A stretch of DNA of 64,000 bases from contig CAVTLG010000014.1 in assembly GCA_963735495.1 (NCBI GenBank), positions 620,001 to 684,000 on the forward strand. The letters run 5' to 3'. The notes below the pieces were generated by a model. The model had not been told where the DNA came from. It worked only from the letters and a program-made list of their open reading frames with translations, and did not search any database. Source of the DNA: CAVTLG01 sp963735495 (GTDB taxonomy: Bacteria > Chloroflexota > Ktedonobacteria > Ktedonobacterales > Ktedonobacteraceae). The first letter of the stretch is position 1, and the number at the start of each line of letters is the position of its first letter. Position numbers and translations under genes: made by a program. Below are positions 51,703 through 61,236 of the stretch, piece by piece.

Positions 51703-54612
51703 TCATAGGGACATATCATCGAGATTTGCGAAATACTCCAACAGGAGGCGATGGATGAAACTGTACCCACCTCCAACGCGCTGTAAGAGAATACGGGCGG
51801 TTGCATCATTGAGGAATCTCTGCGCATGCCAGGGAAAGATCCGTCTCCTGTGTAGTAACCGGCGCAAGACAAAATGCCGTAGGACCGCCCAGCCACCGCT
51901 GATAGCCCAGCCGAATAAGCTGCCACCAATGACAAAGGGCCACATGGCACTTAGTGCATAACCCAGCCCTTCACTCAGTCCAGCATTCAGCCCTGTACTC
52001 AGTCCCTCATTCAGCCAGTAGCTCAGCCAGTAGCCCAGAAACCCGAGGCCTCCGAGGGTCCCTCCACTGAGAAGGCCAATGATTGTGCTATTCAGTGCAG
52101 ATCGACGCACCCCTTGATTGAGGCGCTGGCGATCCTGATCTTCAATTTGTTCCTGTGCAATACTCTGAAAGAGTCCCAACCCTAGCCAGTAACCCAGCCC
52201 GATGCCCCCTCCAACGATCAGCCCCATCATCAGCCCATTGGTGAGGCCGGTACTCAATCCATCACTTAGTGCGGTGCTCAGTCCATCACTTAGTCCGTAG
52301 CTCAGCCGGAAGCCCAGCCCGGTGGTTGGCTGGAGGCCCAGCCCGGTGGCGAGTCCGTAGCTCAGCCCCACGATCAGCAAGATACCAATTGTCAGCGATC
52401 CACTGGTAACACAATGTTTGAAAGAGCGCAAACTGTGAAAGAAATTGCTCCAGGTCCAGCGCAACCGCTCGGTCAGGCTAATATCTCTTCTGTTCTTCTC
52501 AATGATCAGACTGATGAGAAAAATAACGCATCCGTAGCTCAGCAGAATGTTGAGTCCGGCACTTGGCCCATAGCTCAGTCCGTAGCTCAGTCCGGTACTC
52601 AGCCCATAGCCGAGTCCAAGCCCGGTCGCGGCAAGGAGCGCACGCCGTAGATGAAGCGTAGAGAGCAAGTAGCGCAGGTACGTTGGTGTCTGCGGAGCAC
52701 GAGAGGAACTGCGCTGAGTAGGGATACGCGGAAGCAGAACCAGGAGCAACCAGCAAGTGAGTCCGAGAATGCTACCGTAGATCAAGCCATCCCGCAACCA
52801 ATTACCAAATCCGTATTCTGGCCCCAACTCAAAGCCGAAACTCAACCCCAAAACAAGTCCCATTCCAGCACTGAGCAGTCCTCTTCCTAGTGCAAAACCA
52901 CTTGACATCTTCGGCATCGTTCGCGTAGCATGACTTCCATTGGGAGGCACGGGAGGTGGCATCTGACTTGCTCCATGCCATTGATCCGTATGAGGATACT
53001 GCACTAGATTGTATCTCCGCTGCCTCTTCTGTGTCGTGCGAAGAGCACCAACCTCTGGGCTGATGCTTGCCGACTGGCTAATACAGTCCGCAAGCAAGCC
53101 CCCAAGGACTGCAGCCTGAATGCCAGTTGTGAGATCAAAAACTGTTTGTGAAAACAAGCCAATGATGCAACTGGACAACATTCCGAGGAGGATGATAGGC
53201 AGGCGCATTGTCAGCCAGAAAGCACGCGGTCGCAGGCTATCTGGCAGCCAGTCAAGTTCCACACGCTCCAGGTAGAACACGGTCTGATAGTGTTTCTGCA
53301 GGTTGCGTGCCAGCCAGCTCAGCCACAGGTCGGTCTGTTGGAGTGAATAGTGCCCGGCGCCTCCTTTCTGCTCGGTCATGTGTGCCACGTAATCGATCCA
53401 CATCTGCCTTTCCAGCGCAGCTATCTCGTGGGAGAGTGTTGGTACCTGGGTTCTCGAATAGGTCAGCATCAAAATACCCAACTTCAGAGGCGTGGTGGTC
53501 AGCTCCTGTAATGCCAGATTGGTCTGAAGGGTCTGTCGTAAGGCATCCAGTGGTTGACCGATCTGGTCAAGAGCAGCATAGACCTGTTCAAGGGTCAGCG
53601 GCTGGATGAGCACGGCATGTTGGAGTGCCAGCTTCTGGTGGCTGGCAGCGTCTTCATATTCTGTGCGACGGGAACAGATGACGAGCGGAACGAGCAGATG
53701 CTCACGATGATAAGCATTGATAGCGGCAATACAAGCCGAGCGGGATGTCGCATCCATCTCATCCAGACCATCGAGCATAGGGAGGATCTGTTCATTGCGC
53801 ACCCAGCGTGTACTCAGTTTCTGTGATATGTCGTAGGTCAAGGCCAGTTGTTCGCCCATCCAATCCTCCAGTGCTGGCTTCTGTGCGGCCCAGGATGAGA
53901 GGCGTAATATTACTGGCAAAGGGTGTGTTTCTTCTTGTTCGGCCTGTAGCACTAACACCTGGGCAAGGTGGAGCAGCAATGTGGATTTGCCCGCCCCGGG
54001 CTCTCCCAGGATGAGTAATTCGCGCTCGGATGTCTCGTAGACCTCCAGGATCGAGGTGCCCGGAGGAAGTGTCTGAGTATCTTGCTGAGATAAACGCAGC
54101 AGCCGGTTCGTGGCATTTTGTACGGCGTTGGGCATCCCGGCAAGACCCAACTCGATCCAGACAATTTGCTGGAGCGAGTGCTCCAGCAATTCACTATAGG
54201 AGTGGCGCAGGCGTCCGAGCATCCGTGTCCGGTTTTGCTGTTGCAGGGCAGTGGTGCGCATGTGTTGATCGGACGGTACGCTTGCTGCCAGAGACAGGCC
54301 TGTCTGCTGGCCGATAGCATCGACATGCCCGTCTGGAGATTTCTCAGCTCCCTCGAACAATTCTACCGGAAGCTTCGAGATGGGAGAGGCGCCATCTGCT
54401 AGCTCTCTTTCACCAGCGTTGAGCAGATCCAATTCGCGCAGATTTTTATTGAAAAGATCGCTGAGCTTTTGGCGAAAATATGGCGAGGGATAGGCGACTC
54501 TCCGTTCCCAGCGACTCACTGTCTTCGAGTCGGTGCCAATCTTCTCCGCGACATCTTTTTGAGACCACCCGCGTTCCTCGCGGGCCTGCTTGAGCAGCAT
54601 ATTATATTGCAC
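51703..54612 (-). CDS. XRE-HTH / NACHT ATPase with glycine-zipper membrane domain
   Basis: A 969-residue STAND protein. An XRE HTH occupies residues 3-60 (LLKQAREERGWSQKDVAEKI, DSKTVSRWERR). After a linker, a NACHT ATPase has Walker A GEPGAGKST at 203-211 and Walker B ILPMLDGLDEMD at about 283-294, with sensor CSRRTEYED. From about 470 to 900 the chain is largely membrane-embedded. It includes three stretches in which Gly recurs every fourth residue (GLSTGLSYGLSYGPSAG and two similar ones). The last 40 residues (YSFIHRLLLEYFAN) are typical of NACHT C-terminal domains. The protein may detect a signal, oligomerise and act on the membrane. It faces the CHAT gene set. Confidence 0.87.
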   Translation of the reverse strand: MQYNMLLKQAREERGWSQKDVAEKIGTDSKTVSRWERRVAYPSPYFRQKLSDLFNKNLRELDLLNAGERELADGASPISKLPVELFEGAEKSPDGHVDAIGQQTGLSLAASVPSDQHMRTTALQQQNRTRMLGRLRHSYSELLEHSLQQIVWIELGLAGMPNAVQNATNRLLRLSQQDTQTLPPGTSILEVYETSERELLILGEPGAGKSTLLLHLAQVLVLQAEQEETHPLPVILRLSSWAAQKPALEDWMGEQLALTYDISQKLSTRWVRNEQILPMLDGLDEMDATSRSACIAAINAYHREHLLVPLVICSRRTEYEDAASHQKLALQHAVLIQPLTLEQVYAALDQIGQPLDALRQTLQTNLALQELTTTPLKLGILMLTYSRTQVPTLSHEIAALERQMWIDYVAHMTEQKGGAGHYSLQQTDLWLSWLARNLQKHYQTVFYLERVELDWLPDSLRPRAFWLTMRLPIILLGMLSSCIIGLFSQTVFDLTTGIQAAVLGGLLADCISQSASISPEVGALRTTQKRQRRYNLVQYPHTDQWHGASQMPPPVPPNGSHATRTMPKMSSGFALGRGLLSAGMGLVLGLSFGFELGPEYGFGNWLRDGLIYGSILGLTCWLLLVLLPRIPTQRSSSRAPQTPTYLRYLLSTLHLRRALLAATGLGLGYGLSTGLSYGLSYGPSAGLNILLSYGCVIFLISLIIEKNRRDISLTERLRWTWSNFFHSLRSFKHCVTSGSLTIGILLIVGLSYGLATGLGLQPTTGLGFRLSYGLSDGLSTALSDGLSTGLTNGLMMGLIVGGGIGLGYWLGLGLFQSIAQEQIEDQDRQRLNQGVRRSALNSTIIGLLSGGTLGGLGFLGYWLSYWLNEGLSTGLNAGLSEGLGYALSAMWPFVIGGSLFGWAISGGWAVLRHFVLRRLLHRRRIFPWHAQRFLNDATARILLQRVGGGYSFIHRLLLEYFANLDDMSL

Positions 54613-55371
54613 AGCCTGGATTCCTCCATCAAAGAGGTCTCTGTTGCTCCTTTCTCGACCTTATAGAACAGAAGCAAACTCACCTTTACTATAACATATT
54701 TTGAGAGATAAGTAGAGATAAGTGAAGATAGGGTCAGGAAGCTTGCAAAAATAGCCCACAGCGCACGCCCGGCGTAAACCCGCGTAGGGGCCGAGCAAAG
54801 ACCTCACGCTGGACCTGAGGAATGACCAAAACATGCTCAAAGACGGCCCAAAGACGACCTAAAGACGACTCAAAGACGAGCGTTTGCGGTTCTCGAAATG
54901 ACTTCCCTCCGGTATTCTTCAGGTGAGAGGCAAACACGTTCAGGAAACTCTGGTCAGTGCAAAAAAAGTGGTGAGATCTCTTCTCATTGCTGCAAGAGAG
55001 GTTCCTGAGTATACATGTTCTTCTACTGTGACAACAGACCTCGCAACGTTCTCGTGATCGGTTCTGCTCAAAAACGGGGAAGGCGAAGTGCGAGCATTCT
55101 CAATCGATCAAGTCGGGCGCAGGGAGGAGATTTTTCCCTCCCGCGTTCAACGGCTACCTGGAACATGCATACTCTTGTCTCGGTCCTGTCGTCGAGGAAG
55201 CTTGTTCTTAGGACGCTGACAGAGAGATAGCTTGATTGGATGCATGTTCTTTCAAACGAAGATAAGACAGCCGTCCTGTCAGGCGCTCGTCCAGGCAAGA
55301 GCTGAACTCGCTCCTGCCTGCAATCGAGAGATCCATCAGGATCTCATACTGAAGGAGAAAGGAATCCACCC
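54613..55371. other. Intergenic region, 759 bp, with repeats but no supported gene
   Basis: The divergent region between the NACHT gene and the secreted amidase gene holds a repeat fragment at 54782-54803 related to the MITE at 38101. It also has an 11-bp tandem repeat (54836-54879). Just before the amidase ribosome site a small hairpin GAGATCC-ATCA-GGATCTC (55328-55345) precedes GAAGGAGAAAGG. Short ORFs in both strands (for example 55015-55230) show no domain or ribosome site. Promoters for both flanking genes must lie here, but I could not choose them with confidence. Confidence 0.5.
54836..54879. repeat. Four-copy 11-bp tandem repeat
   Basis: Four contiguous copies of an 11-mer of consensus CYYAAAGACGR (CTCAAAGACGG, CCCAAAGACGA, CCTAAAGACGA, CTCAAAGACGA) lie between a degenerate MITE fragment and the amidase gene. 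The 11-bp period is near one helical turn, so they could be protein sites, or simple slippage within a decaying repeat. Confidence 0.8.
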
Positions 55372-56007
55372 ATGTTTTACCCATCATCGCTTCTGGGCAC
55401 GTTTCCCCGCAAGTATCGACTCGTTGGCCTGCTTTTCGCATTGCTTCTTGCCTGCAGCGTACTGTTCTCTCTGATCGGGACGGCCTCTGCGGCGCCCGCA
55501 GCGAAACCCTCCGCAGTCACCTTCGCCAATCATAACTGGAACTGTTTAACTGCCGCCTGTACTAAGCGCGTCAAGGCGGGACAGGCACAAAACAACTATG
55601 AGTGTGCGGAATTTGTGGCTCGTTCTCTCGCCTATGCAGGGGATATGCCTGGACTCAGTGCCACCTCGGCGCAGAGTAAATATCACCCCTATCATCGTGC
55701 AGGCTACAAACATACGTATGACCTGCTGTTGATTACTCCTATCAAGGGCTTATACACGCTCTCCGATTATCTGATAGATCAGGGGCATGCGACGAATGTT
55801 GGTCATAATCTGAGCAAGACGGTAGCTGGCGATGTGGTCGTATTCGAGGATAGCCACCACGTTGCTCAACATACGGCGTTGATCGTCGTCAAGGGGAAAA
55901 CCATCTCTTCGACACTGGTCGATGCGCATAATAGCGCCCGGTATCACGTCTCCATCAGCTTCTATACATCGGAGTTTCCTTACTGGTACATTCTTCATGT
56001 AAAGTAA
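55372..56007 (+). CDS. Secreted amidase-like (CHAP/NlpC-type) protein
   Basis: A 211-residue exported protein. The signal peptide has a hydrophobic core LLFALLLACSVLFSLIG and cleavage after ASA at residue 40. The mature part carries ECAEFVARSLAYAGD with the likely catalytic C78, a second region AGDVVVFEDSHHVAQHTALI with the likely His, and DAHNSARYH. This order matches the putative amidase domain related to papain-like NlpC/CHAP peptidases. It may cut peptidoglycan or a peptide in the cell wall. The ribosome site GAAGGAGAAAGG is strong. It is monocistronic, with 183 bp to the next gene. Confidence 0.75.
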   Translation: MFYPSSLLGTFPRKYRLVGLLFALLLACSVLFSLIGTASAAPAAKPSAVTFANHNWNCLTAACTKRVKAGQAQNNYECAEFVARSLAYAGDMPGLSATSAQSKYHPYHRAGYKHTYDLLLITPIKGLYTLSDYLIDQGHATNVGHNLSKTVAGDVVVFEDSHHVAQHTALIVVKGKTISSTLVDAHNSARYHVSISFYTSEFPYWYILHVK

Positions 56008-56190
56008 CGGTAGGCATGACCGATCTCACATCTTGATGTGATCCTGGTGGCGAAGTCCATCTTCCCGTCGGAGACCTTGCGCATGCGGAAACGCAATGAG
56101 CAGGGTCTCCATCCTTGCAGGGGAAATGTCGGGAAACCTGATATCAGACCTTGACACCTTTTTCCTGAACTTAAAAGGGAAACACTTTCT

Positions 56191-57648
56191 ATGAATACAC
56201 GAAGAGTACCTGTGTCCGCATGGGTATCGCGCATCCTGCACTATACCCCACTCTGGCGCTGCTTGATCGGGTTGAGCATCGCACTATTTACGGCCTTGTT
56301 CTTTTTTTTCCCAGTTGTCATGACCGTCCTCACCGCGCCTATAGCTGCTGTTGGTCTTGATCCTTTAACCACCACGTTGATCTCCGCGCTATTTTTGGTT
56401 ACTGGTGCTGCACTCGTCAGTGCGATGGTGAGCCGACAACGCCTGGGAACTGCAATCGGAGCTGGAATCGCGTATAGCCTTAGCTATGTTCTGCCGTTTC
56501 TTCACCAGGCATTGTTGCCACACCATGACTCTGGTGGGCATCTTGAGGCGCTCAATGCGGGCGTGTTGGCACATACGATGGTTGTTCTGATTGCCAGTGG
56601 CCCGCTGTGTGCTTATCTTGGCGCAGCCCTGGGACGTGAGCTGGGTGAAGTGTTGCTTGACCCCATCTGGCAACTGGCGCAACTGATTTGGTACGCACGT
56701 TTCCGTTCCAATCAGACGAAGCAACAGTCAACTGCCGGAGAAAAGGTGCGACAACGCGGCCCGTGGAGCCTTGTCTCTGCCTGGGTCGGTCTTTTTGCGT
56801 TGCTGGGACTCTTTCTATTAAGTAGTGGCATTGGCGATCTGTTGTTTTATTCGCCCGCTGTTGGGTTATACAATTCCCCGGCGGTTGCTGCCCATGGTAC
56901 ACTCATCGCTGAGAGCATGGTCAGCCCATCGCTCCACGGGCAACGTCGTTCGTTCCTGGTTTACCTCCCTCCATCTTATCAGGATGCGCCGGAGCGACGG
57001 TATCCCACCCTTTATCTGCTGCATGGGTCTCCAGGTAGCGAGTACGACTGGGTCAAGGGGGGTAAAGCGGTACAAACTGCTGATACGCTCATTGGGCTTG
57101 GCAAGATACCTGAATTGATCATGGTTTTTCCTGATGGGAATGGACGGAGTGGGGAAACCAGCGAGTGGGGAAACAGCTTTGATCAGCAGCAACTCATGGA
57201 GAACTTCGTGGCTTTGGATCTGGTGCACTATATCGATCAGAAGTATCGCACAATCCCCACTGCAGGCGACCGGGCGATTGGTGGCTTCTCCATGGGAGGG
57301 TTTGGTGCGATGAATATTGCTGTTCATCATCCCGCTATCTTTGGCTCGGTCATCTCGCTGGCAGGATACTATACAGCCGATGGGAGCATCTGGGGGCAGA
57401 ATGCGGCCTATATGCGGGCCAATAGTCCAGCCCTGGTCTTGCCAACTGATCCACAAGCCTGGAAGTTGCACATTTTTCTAGGAGCGGCGACAAAAGATCA
57501 GCCTTACTATGCCGATACCCAGCAATTTATCCAGGAACTGAAGACGCTTCACCTGCACTACACCTTTGATCTGGAGCATGGATATCATGCCTGGAATGTC
57601 TGGGAAACGCAGTTGTATCATGCATTGATCTGGCTGCAATGGAAGTAA
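56191..57648 (+). CDS. Membrane-anchored esterase of the FrmB/antigen-85-like family
   Basis: The 485-residue protein is a fusion. Residues 20-220 have about five membrane helices of no recognised family. The rest is an extracellular alpha/beta hydrolase of the putative esterase family: YLPPSYQDAPERRYPTLYLL, HGSPGSEYDW, nucleophile S367 in GGFSMGGFG, acidic region GAATKDQ and catalytic His in LEHGYHAWNVW. It may act on cell-wall or lipid esters outside the membrane. AAAAGGGAAACACTTTCT precedes the ATG. There is no operon partner apart from the HEAT protein 80 bp downstream. Confidence 0.85.
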   Translation: MNTRRVPVSAWVSRILHYTPLWRCLIGLSIALFTALFFFFPVVMTVLTAPIAAVGLDPLTTTLISALFLVTGAALVSAMVSRQRLGTAIGAGIAYSLSYVLPFLHQALLPHHDSGGHLEALNAGVLAHTMVVLIASGPLCAYLGAALGRELGEVLLDPIWQLAQLIWYARFRSNQTKQQSTAGEKVRQRGPWSLVSAWVGLFALLGLFLLSSGIGDLLFYSPAVGLYNSPAVAAHGTLIAESMVSPSLHGQRRSFLVYLPPSYQDAPERRYPTLYLLHGSPGSEYDWVKGGKAVQTADTLIGLGKIPELIMVFPDGNGRSGETSEWGNSFDQQQLMENFVALDLVHYIDQKYRTIPTAGDRAIGGFSMGGFGAMNIAVHHPAIFGSVISLAGYYTADGSIWGQNAAYMRANSPALVLPTDPQAWKLHIFLGAATKDQPYYADTQQFIQELKTLHLHYTFDLEHGYHAWNVWETQLYHALIWLQWK

Positions 57649-57727
57649 GCAGCGTCTTTGGTAATCTGCTGTTCTTCTGTTTGACATCCCGGTGGTTTCG
57701 CTCTATACTGGTGACGAAGGAGTACCC

Positions 57728-58756
57728 ATGATGATGTCGTCTCATCCTTTCTCTATGGTGTATGAACATGTTCCTTTGCCACTGGAAGCACCTCTTGTTG
57801 ATGCCGTATCTCAGTTTCTAGTACGGGAGGCAGCTGATGGTCGGCGCGGTGCTGCCTGGCAACTCCTGCATCGGCTGATGAAAGACGACCCACAGGTCAT
57901 GGCGGTGGTCGCCTCGCTTGACGATGAGCGCCTGGAACAGTACGTGCTAGAATTCATCGCATTGGGGACGTGGGCGGGCAAGCCGTTTGTCGTCCCCGCG
58001 CTGCTCCGTTCCCCTTCTGCCAGAATGCATCTAGGGACGCTCTTCCTTCCAGGTAGGGGTATCGATCCGCGACAAACGGAGCGGATGCTCATCGCTGCCT
58101 TGCACGACAGTCGGCCCGCTCTACGAAAAGTGGCAGCCAGCATTTTAGGGATGCTGGAAAGTGCAACGACCGTGCCAGCTCTGCTTGGCGCTTTGCACGA
58201 TCCGGTCCCCTCAGTCCAACTTCAGGTGGTCAAAGCCCTGGGGCAGAGCGGGAATCCAGCGGCGGTCTCAGCCTTGCTCAACTTGCTTCCCCATGCTGAC
58301 GAGCAACTGGACAACCAGATCTTCTTATCACTGGCACAGCTTGGTCCGGTCGCAGTTCCGGCGCTCATCGAGATGAGTACGAGCAGCTCGCCGTGGAGAC
58401 GCTGGCACTGCATCCGCGCGCTTGGGGCAACTCGCGATCTGCGTGCACTGCCTGTGCTGGTAGGTGCATTAGCTGATACGAGCCAGGCAGTTGCCTGGAT
58501 GGCTGCCAAGAGTCTCCCCCCATTTGGCACAGCGTGTGTTGGACCGGTGCTGCATTTGCTCGTGTCTACTCCTACGACGTCGTGGTTGGTAGAAACGGCC
58601 TCTTATGTCTTGAGCAACCTCCACAGCCATCGCCTGGAAGCCTACCTGAAACCAGTGATACAGCATATGCACCAGACCGATTTTCGTTTAGGAACGAACC
58701 TCTATGCCTACAAAGCGCTATCGCAACTGATCGCCGCTGGTTTGCTAGACGCATGA
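57728..58756 (+). CDS. HEAT-repeat (PBS lyase-type) protein
   Basis: A 342-residue all-helical repeat protein. Successive 30-residue helical pairs are visible (ALRKVAASILGMLESATTVP, VQLQVVKALGQSGNPAAVSA, RRWHCIRALGATRDLRALPV, VAWMAAKSLPPFG). They make a curved scaffold for protein contacts. No catalytic motif is present. I use the ATG at 57728 because GAAGGAG lies 6-7 bases upstream; the ATG at 57692 has none. It is downstream of the esterase gene on the same strand and may be co-transcribed. The function is unknown. Confidence 0.82.
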   Translation: MMMSSHPFSMVYEHVPLPLEAPLVDAVSQFLVREAADGRRGAAWQLLHRLMKDDPQVMAVVASLDDERLEQYVLEFIALGTWAGKPFVVPALLRSPSARMHLGTLFLPGRGIDPRQTERMLIAALHDSRPALRKVAASILGMLESATTVPALLGALHDPVPSVQLQVVKALGQSGNPAAVSALLNLLPHADEQLDNQIFLSLAQLGPVAVPALIEMSTSSSPWRRWHCIRALGATRDLRALPVLVGALADTSQAVAWMAAKSLPPFGTACVGPVLHLLVSTPTTSWLVETASYVLSNLHSHRLEAYLKPVIQHMHQTDFRLGTNLYAYKALSQLIAAGLLDA

Positions 58757-58836
58757 TTTAAGTTGTATGCTTCTTGCTTCTCTATGCGTCTTCCCTTGTG
58801 ATGCTGTGTAACACAGCTCAAGTGCGACTGGTCTGG

Positions 58837-61191
58837 TCAGAGAATGCTGACCGTTGTCTCCACAATTTTCCGCTGTTGGTATTCGACAAGTGGGCCATCG
58901 AGCGTTACCGTCCGTTCCGCGCGGATATCTACGCAGGAGGCACCGACGCTGAATGTGAACGCGCCAGGTTCGGTGACGAAACGCATGCGTGGGTCGTAGA
59001 AGGCCAGGCGGGAGGGATGGACGGTGAAAGTGATCTGGCGACATTCGCCCAACGCGAACGGGACGCGGGCGAAACCGAGCAGCAGGCGGTCGGGTCGGGC
59101 CACCGAGGCCACTTCGTCGCGCCCATAGAGTTGCACTACCTCGTCGCCAGCGCGATCACCCGTATTCTTGATCTCAATGGAGATTTCGAGGGGCCTGGTG
59201 ATATCCGTGCTGTGGATGTGCAGGTCGCCGTACGAGAAGATCGTATAGCTCAAGCCATGACCAAAAGGGAAGAGCGGCGAGGGTGGTGAGTCAACATAAT
59301 CGCCGAACAGCGGCACACGGTCCGCGCCAGCACGCTGGCCCGCGAAAATCGGCACCTGGCCGACGGCACGTGGGAGCGTGACGGGTAGGCGACCACCTGA
59401 ATTAACTCCGCCAGTGAGCACGTCGGCCAGACCATTGCCACCTTCTTCGCCCGGCGGAAACAACTGAAGCAGTGCATTGGCCTGTGTCGCAACGCGGGCC
59501 AGCGTGTGCACGCGTCCGCTGAGCACGACCACGACGAGGGGCGTACCCGTGCTGACCAGTGTCTCGATCAGTTCAGGCTGCACACCCGTGAGATCCAGAT
59601 TGGTTGCGTCATTCCCTTCGCCGACCGTGACCGGGCGCCGCAGACCGCTTTTGCCTGCCACGACGACGACTGCGACATCAGCCTCGCGCACCACGCTCAC
59701 CGCGTCCGCAAAGCCTGAGCAGTCGTCGCTTTGCACCTCGCAGCCTTTCGCATAGGTAATCTCAACCGCTGGCGAGAGCGCGGCACGCAGTCCGGCCAGA
59801 GGCGTGACATGTGGAGTGAAATAGGGTCCTGGCGTATAATCTCCACTGGCTGGTGGAGTAGCGAGGCCCGCGACATCAGGAGCCTGTGTGCCCAGGTAGA
59901 TCAGTTCCTGGTGCGCAGGATAGTGATAGTCGCCCTGCAAAAGCCGCGCATCGTCCGCGCCGGGACCAACCACCGCGAGGCGCTTGATGGTCCGGGACAG
60001 AGGCAACACTCCGTCATTGGTCAAGAGAATCGTGGACGCAGCAACGGCCCGGCGGGCCAGCACGCGCTGCTCTGGAGTCTGGAAGACTAAGTCTGCCACG
60101 GTGTCATCGACATATGGACGTTCAAAGAGTCCCAACTGGAATTTCAGGCGCAGCACGCGGCGCACTGCCGTATCGACCACTTCGATGGCCAGCCGTCCCG
60201 CCTTAATCTCGGCCTTCAGCGGCTCTCCATAGCAATCCGCTGCGGGCAGTTCCATATCGAGACCGGCCTGGAGAGCCAGGCTGCCCGCATCTCCCCGCGT
60301 TGCCGCCACGCGATGATACTGCATCAACTGAATCACCGAGTCGTAGTCTGCCACGACCGTACCGACGAAACCCAGTTCCTCACGCAACAGCCTGGTCAGG
60401 ATCTCCGAGCTGCCAGCGCAGGGCAATCCATCGACGGAAGCATAGGAATTCATCACTGTCGCCAGACCAACATTGCGGATGACAGCAGAGAACGGCTCAG
60501 CGTAGACTTCGCGCAACTCGCGCGGACCCAACTGCACCGGACCCCAGTTGCGCCCACCGTCCGATAGCGCATAACCCAGAAAGTGCTTGCCTGTAGCCGC
60601 CACTCCCTGGCGCAAATCGTCGCTTTGTAAGCCACGAACATAAGCGCTACCGATTGTACCGATTAACACCGGATCTTCGCCATAGCTTTCCTCCACGCGT
60701 CCCCAGCGAGGATCGCGGGCCACATCAAGTACCGGGGCCAGGGCGTGACGCGCCCCCACAGCCAGCATCTGGGCACGGATCACCTCTGCCACCTCTGCCA
60801 CCAGTGCAGGATTCCAGGTCGCGGCCAGCCCCAGACCCTGAGGGAAAACCGTCGCATCGCGATGGCAGAAGCCCCCGACAGCCTCCTCGTGAACAATCAC
60901 AGGGATACCCAGGCGGGTCCGTTCGAGGGCGACTTGCTGGATCACGTTCATAAAAGCAGCGCTCTCGCGTGGTCGCAGGCCGGTTGCGGCACCAATGCGC
61001 GTCACCTGCCCGATACCATGCGGCATTTGCCTGGCTACCTCTTCCGGGTCAACCGTACCCGCGTGTACGAATGAGGTGCTCCAGAGACAGCCGAGCTGCG
61101 CCAGCTTCTCCTCAAGCGTCATCAGAGAGAGTAAATGCTCAACCCGCGCCTCAAGAGAGGCATGGGGATCGCGATAAGATGGCGTAGACAT
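58837..61191 (-). CDS. GH3 beta-glycosidase (beta-glucosidase/xylosidase type)
   Basis: A 784-residue enzyme with no signal peptide. The (beta/alpha)8 domain includes KHFLGYALSDGGRNW and the nucleophile D282 in TVVADYDSVIQ. The second alpha/beta sandwich domain supplies the acid/base region (VVVVAGKSGL, VGEGNDATNLDLTG). A C-terminal fibronectin-like domain starts near PLEISIEIKNTGDRAGDEVV. It is likely to act on imported beta-linked oligosaccharides. It lies 45 bp after a sugar ABC permease gene on the same strand, so it belongs to a transport operon of which the upstream genes are missing. Confidence 0.92.
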   Translation of the reverse strand: MSTPSYRDPHASLEARVEHLLSLMTLEEKLAQLGCLWSTSFVHAGTVDPEEVARQMPHGIGQVTRIGAATGLRPRESAAFMNVIQQVALERTRLGIPVIVHEEAVGGFCHRDATVFPQGLGLAATWNPALVAEVAEVIRAQMLAVGARHALAPVLDVARDPRWGRVEESYGEDPVLIGTIGSAYVRGLQSDDLRQGVAATGKHFLGYALSDGGRNWGPVQLGPRELREVYAEPFSAVIRNVGLATVMNSYASVDGLPCAGSSEILTRLLREELGFVGTVVADYDSVIQLMQYHRVAATRGDAGSLALQAGLDMELPAADCYGEPLKAEIKAGRLAIEVVDTAVRRVLRLKFQLGLFERPYVDDTVADLVFQTPEQRVLARRAVAASTILLTNDGVLPLSRTIKRLAVVGPGADDARLLQGDYHYPAHQELIYLGTQAPDVAGLATPPASGDYTPGPYFTPHVTPLAGLRAALSPAVEITYAKGCEVQSDDCSGFADAVSVVREADVAVVVVAGKSGLRRPVTVGEGNDATNLDLTGVQPELIETLVSTGTPLVVVVLSGRVHTLARVATQANALLQLFPPGEEGGNGLADVLTGGVNSGGRLPVTLPRAVGQVPIFAGQRAGADRVPLFGDYVDSPPSPLFPFGHGLSYTIFSYGDLHIHSTDITRPLEISIEIKNTGDRAGDEVVQLYGRDEVASVARPDRLLLGFARVPFALGECRQITFTVHPSRLAFYDPRMRFVTEPGAFTFSVGASCVDIRAERTVTLDGPLVEYQQRKIVETTVSIL

Positions 61192-61236
61192 AGAACTAGA
61201 GATGCTCCTTTAAAATAGAAAGACAGGTATTGTTTG

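Noticed and set aside
51950..52650. 12-nt periodic repeats first read as a minisatellite or CRISPR-like array
   Set aside because: They are in frame inside the NACHT gene and encode the Gly-every-fourth-residue membrane helices; there are no spacers of uniform length.
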